Source of the DNA: Eubacterium sp.
Lineage (GTDB): Bacteria; Bacillota; Clostridia; Lachnospirales; Lachnospiraceae
Direction of reading: 5' to 3'
Assembly (NCBI GenBank): GCA_017477505.1
Contig: JAFUVQ010000054.1
Span: forward strand, 124,001-188,000
DNA: 64,000 bases
Under the pieces are notes generated by a model that had not been told where the DNA came from, made no database searches, and was given only the letters and a program-made list of their open reading frames with translations. Of the stretch, positions 59,358 through 64,000 are shown piece by piece (the first letter of the stretch is position 1; each line of letters begins with the position of its first letter). Both the position numbers and the translations under genes were made by a program.

Positions 59358-59855
59358 ATGAGTTTTAAGAAGATTTTGATTCTGTCTTTTGTTCTGCTTC
59401 TTTCGCTCAGTCTCTTCACTGCATGCGGCAGGGCCGAGAAATTCCGTAAAGGAAATATAAGTATCACACTTACTGAGGATTTTACCGAAAAGCAGGATGA
59501 GGCTGCGCAGTTTTATTATGAGAGTCCTGATGTTGTGGTTCTTGGAACCAGGACAAGCTCTCAGGATCTGGAGAAGACGGGGGATGAGTATGCAGATTCC
59601 TTTGCTGATTATATCCAGAGCTATATGTCTGCAAATGGAATAAGCCAGAATACTACAATCAATGAAGAAAAGGATTTCTTCTATATAGAAACAACAGAAA
59701 GATTAAATGATACGGATTATGCTTATCTTATAAGCTTCTATGAAAATGAAGGAGATTACTGGGTCGTCAGATTTGCCTGCTACAAGGAGGCATACCCTTC
59801 ATTTGAAAAGAATATGAAGAAATGGGCAGAATCTGTAAGCTTTACCGGAGAGTAG
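59358..59855 (+). CDS. Small secreted lipoprotein of unknown function
   Basis: 165 residues from ATG 59358 (AAGGA upstream; an ATG at 59337 is a weaker alternative). Signal peptide and lipobox: ILILSFVLLLSLSLFTACGRAEKF, with cysteine lipidation after LFTA. The mature part (NISITLTEDFTEKQDEAAQFYYESPDVVVLGTR...YWVVRFACYKEAYPSFEKNMKKWAESVSF) resembles the PsbP/DUF1795-like lipoprotein fold common in Clostridia. It precedes an ABC polysaccharide exporter by 7 nt. No catalytic residues are apparent. Confidence 0.75.
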   Translation: MSFKKILILSFVLLLSLSLFTACGRAEKFRKGNISITLTEDFTEKQDEAAQFYYESPDVVVLGTRTSSQDLEKTGDEYADSFADYIQSYMSANGISQNTTINEEKDFFYIETTERLNDTDYAYLISFYENEGDYWVVRFACYKEAYPSFEKNMKKWAESVSFTGE

Positions 59856-59862
59856 CAGACTC

Positions 59863-60633
59863 ATGGATCAGGATACCAGATCAAAAAATTTATTCATATT
59901 GACAGAATTGGTCAAGAAAGGCATCAAGCTGAAGTACAGACGTTCCTATCTGGGGATTCTCTGGTCACTTTTTGAACCTCTTCTTACCATGATAGTGCTC
60001 ACAATAGTATTCGGAACTCTACTGGGTTATAATGAAAAGACATTTCCTGTATATATACTTTCGGGGCGTCTTCTCTACAGCTTTTTTTCGCAGTCAACCA
60101 CAGCAGCTCTCAAATCCATAAGAGCAAATGCGGCGATGATAAGAAAGGTTTATGTACCCAAGCTTCTGTACCCTCTGTCGGGAATCTTGTTTAATTTCAT
60201 CATTTTCCTGATATCCCTTGTTGTACTGGCTGCGGTGGCTATAATCCTGGGTATTTATCCGACGGTTTATCTTCTCCTTGCAGTTATACCACTTACAGTG
60301 CTGCTGCTTCTGTCTCTTGGTGTGGGAGTAATACTTTCAACTGTGGGCGTATTCTTCAGGGATATGGAGTATCTCTGGAATGTTGCGCTGATGCTTATAA
60401 TGTACACATGCGCAATATTCTATAAGACTGCAAGACTGATGGGATCACGCTGGGCGTTCGTGCTTAAACTGAATCCGCTTTATTGTGTAATTGATAATTT
60501 CAGAAGCTGTATCTTCGGAGAACCGATGAATCTTCATTTTCTGCTGTATTCATTTGCATTCTCGGTCATATCCATAGGCCTGGGAATTCTGTTTTTCAAA
60601 AAGAATGAAGATAAGTTTATTCTCAGTATTTAA
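59863..60633 (+). CDS. ABC-2 type polysaccharide export permease (TagG/Wzm-like)
   Basis: 256 residues, six membrane helices. N-terminal sequence LVKKGIKLKYRRSYLGILWSLFEPLLTMIVLTIVFGTLLG and VPKLLYPLSGILFNFIIFLISLVVLA are typical of Wzm/TagG permeases, which move undecaprenyl-linked polysaccharide or teichoic acid to the outer face of the membrane. The ATPase gene begins in the stop codon (overlap at 60633). Confidence 0.92.
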   Translation: MDQDTRSKNLFILTELVKKGIKLKYRRSYLGILWSLFEPLLTMIVLTIVFGTLLGYNEKTFPVYILSGRLLYSFFSQSTTAALKSIRANAAMIRKVYVPKLLYPLSGILFNFIIFLISLVVLAAVAIILGIYPTVYLLLAVIPLTVLLLLSLGVGVILSTVGVFFRDMEYLWNVALMLIMYTCAIFYKTARLMGSRWAFVLKLNPLYCVIDNFRSCIFGEPMNLHFLLYSFAFSVISIGLGILFFKKNEDKFILSI

Positions 60634-61397
60634 TGGTGCGGCTCGTGGAAAAATATATGGAAGATGTTGTTTTAAATGTTAATAATGTAGGCATGAAGTT
60701 CAACCTGAGTAAGGAGAAGAACGACAGCCTGAAGGAATACTTCATAAAGCTTATGCAGCATAAACTGAAGTATGATGAGTTCTGGGCGCTGAAGGACGTT
60801 TCATTTTCATTGGAAAAAGGAGACAGGCTCGGGATACTCGGACTAAACGGGTCGGGCAAATCGACTTTGCTCAAAGTGGTTGCCGGAGTTTACCGGCCGA
60901 CTACGGGAAGTGTGGAACGCCGTGGCGTCATAGCTCCCCTTATAGAGCTCGGCGCAGGCTTCGATCCTCAGTATACGGGAAGGGAAAATATATTCCTTTA
61001 TGGGGCGGTTCTTGGATTCACCCGTAAATTCCTTAAGGATAAGGTTGATGAGATCATTGAATTCTCAGAACTTTCGGAATTCATCGATGTGCCTGTGAAG
61101 AATTATTCATCAGGAATGAAGGCCAGACTCGGATTTGCCATAGCAACGGTTGTTGAGCCGGATATACTGATACTTGATGAGATTCTTTCGGTGGGCGATG
61201 CCAAGTTCAAGAGGAAGAGTGAGGCGAGACTGATGCAGCTTCTTGACAAAAGGGTTACTGTGCTGTTTGTGTCACATAATCTCCCGCAGGTACGCCGCAT
61301 TTGTAATAAGGCGATCATCCTTGAAAAAGGAAATATGATAATGAGCGGTGATATGGAAAGTGTTACCGCGGTTTATGAAGAGAAAACCGGTAAATGA
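60633..61397 (+). CDS. ABC-2 polysaccharide export ATPase (TagH/Wzt-like)
   Basis: 254 residues from ATG 60633, which overlaps the permease stop; ATG 60657 is an alternative. Walker A LGILGLNGSGKSTLLKVVAGV, signature YSSGMKARLGFAIATV, Walker B ILILDEILSVGD and switch VLFVSHNLPQVRRIC. The absence of a C-terminal carbohydrate-binding extension groups it with short TagH-type ATPases rather than long Wzt. With the permease it makes a lipid-linked polymer exporter. uppP, which recycles the lipid carrier, follows 69 nt downstream. Confidence 0.92.
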   Translation: MVRLVEKYMEDVVLNVNNVGMKFNLSKEKNDSLKEYFIKLMQHKLKYDEFWALKDVSFSLEKGDRLGILGLNGSGKSTLLKVVAGVYRPTTGSVERRGVIAPLIELGAGFDPQYTGRENIFLYGAVLGFTRKFLKDKVDEIIEFSELSEFIDVPVKNYSSGMKARLGFAIATVVEPDILILDEILSVGDAKFKRKSEARLMQLLDKRVTVLFVSHNLPQVRRICNKAIILEKGNMIMSGDMESVTAVYEEKTGK

Positions 61398-61466
61398 CAT
61401 AGTCCGGAAGCACTTTGATCAGGAATAAGGGTAATAAGACTAATGATGATAATGGAAGGAAAAGCT

Positions 61467-62321
61467 ATGATTTTTCTTGAGATACTTAAGATAATTTTTC
61501 ATGGAATTGTAGAAGGGGTAACCGAGTGGCTTCCTATAAGCAGTACGGGACATATGCTGATTGTGGATCAGTTCCTGCACCTCAGGATGTCTGAAGGTTT
61601 CAAGGAAATGTTCTTTGTTGTTATTCAGCTTGGTGCCATACTTGCAGTGGTTTATATGTACTGGGATAAGCTGTGGCCGGTACAGAAGGGAAGTAAGGGA
61701 GAACTGAGTGTCAATAAGAATATCATTGACATGTGGCTTAAGGTCATAGTTGCCTGCATACCTGCGGTTATTATGGGATTCTTCTTTGATGACTGGATGG
61801 AAGAACACTTCTATAATCCTATCGTTATATCCATTGCGCTTATAGTTTACGGTGTTTGGTTTATATGGATAGAGACTAAGAATAAGGGCAGGAAGGCGAA
61901 AATTACTAAGATGTCCAGGCTGGATTTTAAGACGGCTCTTCTTATAGGATGCTTCCAGGTGCTGGCTCTTGTTCCGGGTACATCAAGATCCGGTGCTACC
62001 ATAATAGGAGGACTTACACTCGGGTTATCCAGACAGCTGGCAGCCAGCTTTACATTTTTCCTTGGAATCCCGGTTATGTTTGGTGCAAGTGTTCTGAAGA
62101 TATTCAAGTATGTGACAAGCGACGGCTTTTCACTTAAGGCATATGAAGTGTTCTCGCTTCTTCTCGGAATGCTGGTTGCCTTCGGAGTATCGGTAGTAGT
62201 CATTAAGTACTTTATGGAATATATCAAAAAACATGATTTTAAGGTGTTCGGTTATTATCGAATCGCACTTGGCGTCATAGTACTCCTCATCTTTGGAATC
62301 AAAGCCATTGTTGGGGCTTAA
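61467..62321 (+). CDS. uppP: Undecaprenyl-diphosphatase (BacA type)
   Basis: 284 residues from ATG 61467 (GGAAGGA upstream); ATG 61443 is an in-frame alternative. Integral membrane enzyme that recycles undecaprenyl diphosphate to the monophosphate. Its catalytic motifs are HGIVEGVTEWLPISSTGHMLIVDQFL and LVPGTSRSGATIIGGLTLGLSR, plus FFVVIQLGAILAVV. Sits after a polymer exporter. Confidence 0.96.
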   Translation: MIFLEILKIIFHGIVEGVTEWLPISSTGHMLIVDQFLHLRMSEGFKEMFFVVIQLGAILAVVYMYWDKLWPVQKGSKGELSVNKNIIDMWLKVIVACIPAVIMGFFFDDWMEEHFYNPIVISIALIVYGVWFIWIETKNKGRKAKITKMSRLDFKTALLIGCFQVLALVPGTSRSGATIIGGLTLGLSRQLAASFTFFLGIPVMFGASVLKIFKYVTSDGFSLKAYEVFSLLLGMLVAFGVSVVVIKYFMEYIKKHDFKVFGYYRIALGVIVLLIFGIKAIVGA

Positions 62322-62353
62322 GTATTAAGAAATAAACGAAATTCATAGATTTT

Positions 62354-62420
62354 GGGCTTGATTTTCCATCCTGCATATGTTAGACTATGCAAGCGTGGGA
62401 TTTGAAGCCCTTATTTTTTT
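62354..62420 (+). terminator. Long imperfect terminator after uppP overlapping a promoter
   Basis: GGGCTT (62354-62359) to AAGCCC (62405-62410) closes an imperfect hairpin with TGCAT/ATGCA inside, followed by TTATTTTTTT. Within it TTGATT (62358-62363), 17-nt spacer and TAGACT (62381-62386, TGT before it) form a promoter-like match that would read towards rpmG. Both roles are predicted from sequence. Confidence 0.6.
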
Positions 62421-62436
62421 GCGTGCAATAAAGTAG

Positions 62437-62611
62437 CTGTTCATGTACACATGCACATGTAAATTCGTCAGCTGCTTGCAGCTGTAAGAATTTAGAGGTG
62501 CATGTGTACCTGGAACAGGTACGCCTCACGACATCGATGAACACGAGCAGCTATGCTGCGACATACGCGAAGCGGATGGTTCATCGATTGAGGGATGGCG
62601 TACATGAACAG
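62437..62611. repeat. Nested palindromic element upstream of rpmG
   Basis: Outer arms CTGTTCATGTAC (62437-62448) and GTACATGAACAG (62600-62611) are perfect 12-bp inverted repeats. Inside are four or more further hairpins: GTACACATGCAC (62445-62456) with GTGCATGTGTAC (62498-62509), enclosing AAATTC/GAATTT and CAGCTGC/GCAGCTG; GTACCTG/CAGGTAC (62506-62522); ATCGATGAAC (62533-62542) with GTTCATCGAT (62579-62588), enclosing GCAGC/GCTGC. It occupies most of the 328-nt gap. No open reading frame of interest. Looks like a small non-autonomous mobile or structured repeat. Confidence 0.85.
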
Positions 62612-62649
62612 TGTATTCCCGCTAAAAATAATATATGGAGGTGAAAGTT

Positions 62650-62799
62650 GTGCGAGTAAGGATCACACTGGCATGTCAGGAATGTAAACAGCGTAACTAC
62701 AATCTGACAAAGGATAAGAAAACGCATCCTGACAGAATGGAAACAAAGAAGTATTGCAGATTCTGCAAGGCTCACACTATGCATAAGGAAACCAAATAA
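62650..62799 (+). CDS. rpmG: Ribosomal protein L33
   Basis: 49 residues from GTG 62650 (GGAGGTG 6 nt upstream) to TAA 62797-62799. The sequence starts [19 protein letters not shown], with CxxC and later CRFC forming the zinc ribbon of the C+ form of L33, and ends HKETK. Too short for most gene lists. It stands in the conserved rpmG-secE-nusG-rplK order. Confidence 0.95.
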   Translation: MRVRITLACQECKQRNYNLTKDKKTHPDRMETKKYCRFCKAHTMHKETK

Positions 62800-62817
62800 G
62801 GAAAGGGAGGTATAGTC

Positions 62818-63030
62818 ATGTCAGAAAAGACTGAAAAGAAAGAAAAATCACCTGCCCTTAAGAGAAGCTGGTTTCAGGAGCTTAAAGCAGAGTTCGGCAA
62901 GATAACCTGGCCGGGAAAGAGTCAGATCGTTCGTGAGACAGTTGCGGTAACTGTAGTAGCTGTCATTCTGGGACTTATTATAGTCTTCGTTGATTGGGCT
63001 CTTAAGTATGGACTTAGTTTTATTTGGTAG
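62818..63030 (+). CDS. secE: Preprotein translocase subunit SecE
   Basis: 70 residues, the short Gram-positive form. A polar N-terminus leads to the conserved amphipathic helix WFQELKAEFGKITWPGKSQIVRETV and one membrane helix (AVTVVAVILGLIIVFVDWALKYGL). SecE clamps the two halves of SecY in the translocon. AGGGAGG lies 7 nt before the ATG. nusG follows after 9 nt. Confidence 0.96.
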   Translation: MSEKTEKKEKSPALKRSWFQELKAEFGKITWPGKSQIVRETVAVTVVAVILGLIIVFVDWALKYGLSFIW

Positions 63031-63039
63031 GAGGAAGTT

Positions 63040-63702
63040 ATGGCAGATTTTTTAGAAAATGAAGCTGCTGAGGCTGAAAATCTTGAGCCTGTTTCGGAAG
63101 TAACTCCGGAAGAGACTGCAGAAACAGCCGAGACAGAGGTAGTAACACCTGCCAGGCCGCCAATAAAGAGTGTTAAGCAGAAGGCTGACACTGAACCAAA
63201 ATGGTATGTTGTTCATACATATTCCGGATATGAGAACAAGGTTAAGGCAGATATCGAGAAAACCATTGAGAATCGTAAACTTGAAGACATGATGTTTGAA
63301 GTCATGGTTCCGCTTCAGGAAACAGTTGAGATGAAGAATGGTGTCAGAAAGACGATGTCGAAGAAAATGTTCCCGGGTTATGTGCTTGTTCACATGATCA
63401 AGAACGACGTAACATGGTATGTTGTAAGAAATACCAGAGGTGTTACGGGATTCGTAGGACCGGGATCTGAACCGGTACCTCTTACTCCGACTGAGATGGC
63501 CAAACTTGGCGTCAGAGTCGATAATATCGAGATAGACGTTGAAGTGGGCGATTATATCAGAGTAATTGCAGGTGCATGGGAAGGAACGGAAGGAACTATC
63601 AAGAGTGTAAACCCTGCTAAGCAGGTTGTAACTTTAGACGTTGATATATTCGGACGTTCTACATCTGTTGAAATCGGATTAGGTGATATTCAGAAGATGT
63701 AA
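63040..63702 (+). CDS. nusG: Transcription termination/antitermination factor NusG
   Basis: 220 residues. An acidic N-terminal extension of about 45 residues (AAEAENLEPVSEVTPEETAETAETE) precedes the NGN domain (KWYVVHTYSGYENKVKADIEKTIENRKLEDMMFEVMVP...KKMFPGYVLVHMIKNDVTWYVVRNTRGVTGFVG) and the C-terminal KOW domain (VGDYIRVIAGAWEGTEGTIKSVNPAKQVVTLDVDIFGRSTSVEIGLGDI). Binds RNA polymerase and couples it to the ribosome and Rho. The N-terminal extension is unusual but known in several Lachnospiraceae-like genomes by my recollection. rplK follows. Confidence 0.96.
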   Translation: MADFLENEAAEAENLEPVSEVTPEETAETAETEVVTPARPPIKSVKQKADTEPKWYVVHTYSGYENKVKADIEKTIENRKLEDMMFEVMVPLQETVEMKNGVRKTMSKKMFPGYVLVHMIKNDVTWYVVRNTRGVTGFVGPGSEPVPLTPTEMAKLGVRVDNIEIDVEVGDYIRVIAGAWEGTEGTIKSVNPAKQVVTLDVDIFGRSTSVEIGLGDIQKM

Positions 63703-63775
63703 CAACGTGGAAGAGAATGTAAAATATCTCAAATGCATTTTCGTTATTACCACATAATTAGGAGGAAAGCTAAAA

Positions 63776-64000
63776 ATGGCTAAGAAAGTACAAGGATACA
63801 TTAAATTACAGATTCCTGCAGGAAAGGCAACTCCTGCACCACCTGTTGGTCCTGCTCTTGGACAGCATGGTGTAAATATCGTTCAGTTTACAAAGGAGTT
63901 TAATGCAAAGACTGCAAGCATGGGAGATACAATCATTCCTGTAGTTATCACAGTTTATGCAGACAGAAGCTTCAGCTTCATCACAAAGACTCCGCCAGCT
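63776..64000 (+). CDS. rplK: Ribosomal protein L11, N-terminal part (cut by window edge)
   Basis: 75 codons visible from ATG 63776 (AGGAGGAAAG 6-10 nt upstream). Sequence [44 protein letters not shown] is the standard L11 N-terminal domain, where thiostrepton and elongation factor G contact the stalk base. The remainder is beyond the window. Confidence 0.97.
   Translation, partial: MAKKVQGYIKLQIPAGKATPAPPVGPALGQHGVNIVQFTKEFNAKTASMGDTIIPVVITVYADRSFSFITKTPPA

Overview
The window is a stretch of low-to-medium GC Firmicute chromosome. Gene order and protein style point to the Lachnospiraceae (Clostridia; Coprococcus/Butyrivibrio-like is my inference). Clues are the xseA-xseB-ispA-dxs-tlyA-nadK-argR-recN order, a single-chain PurL, a long-form PRPP synthetase, an [FeFe] hydrogenase, CdaA/CdaR, dnaD/dnaC-type loader genes and rpmG-secE-nusG-rplK. 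Almost all genes are on the + strand. The exceptions are the YfhO fragment at the left edge, a tiny toxin-like gene near 10 kb, the prs/dnaC/dnaD/murC block at 51.6-56.7 kb and one zinc-ribbon gene at 57.5-58.1 kb. No tRNA, rRNA, CRISPR array, IS transposase or prophage was seen.

Region by region. 0.6-12.4 kb is an information-processing and isoprenoid operon: Gls24-like, nusB, xseAB, polyprenyl synthase, dxs, tlyA, a methyltransferase, nadK, argR, recN. It is interrupted by three repeat structures: a 20-bp tandem repeat before nadK, a roughly 400-bp cassette between nadK and argR bounded by perfect 23-bp direct repeats, and a 23-bp tandem repeat over the recN stop codon. 12.4-13.9 kb holds a structured leader, a protein with four MshEN-like 29-residue repeats joined to a CheX-like phosphatase domain, and a CheY-like receiver. 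13.9-26.6 kb holds two AstE/AspA-family proteins, purL, a MoxR/DUF58/TgpA-like operon, hisC, and pheA-aroF behind a leader-peptide attenuator. 26.6-32.9 kb is a block of poorly known proteins: a 1091-residue orphan, a TPR-DUF4037-DUF4125 protein and a zinc-ribbon protein. 33-37.8 kb is a MacAB-like exporter with two adaptors. 37.8-41.4 kb is a YhaO/YhaN-like pair. 41.5-47 kb has a degenerate Fur-like regulator, a lipid kinase, a NitT/TauT-type ABC importer and an [FeFe] hydrogenase. 47-51.5 kb is the c-di-AMP synthesis operon with a sirtuin. 51.6-56.7 kb is prs, helicase-loader genes and murC. 56.8-62.3 kb has two convergent zinc-ribbon membrane proteins, ilvE, a lipoprotein, a polysaccharide ABC exporter and uppP. 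The window ends in rpmG-secE-nusG-rplK, the last cut by the edge.

The most interesting items are: (1) a compact convergent type I toxin-antitoxin-like locus at 9.79-10.09 kb, with antisense complementarity over the toxin start codon and a shared terminator, carried on a cassette flanked by a duplication of the nadK 3' end; (2) a 37-codon Phe/Tyr leader peptide with mutually exclusive antiterminator and terminator ahead of pheA; (3) the putative c-di-GMP-binding repeat/CheX phosphatase paired with a receiver; (4) a family of multi-hairpin interspersed repeats, one copy of which supplies the stop codon of the dnaC-like gene.
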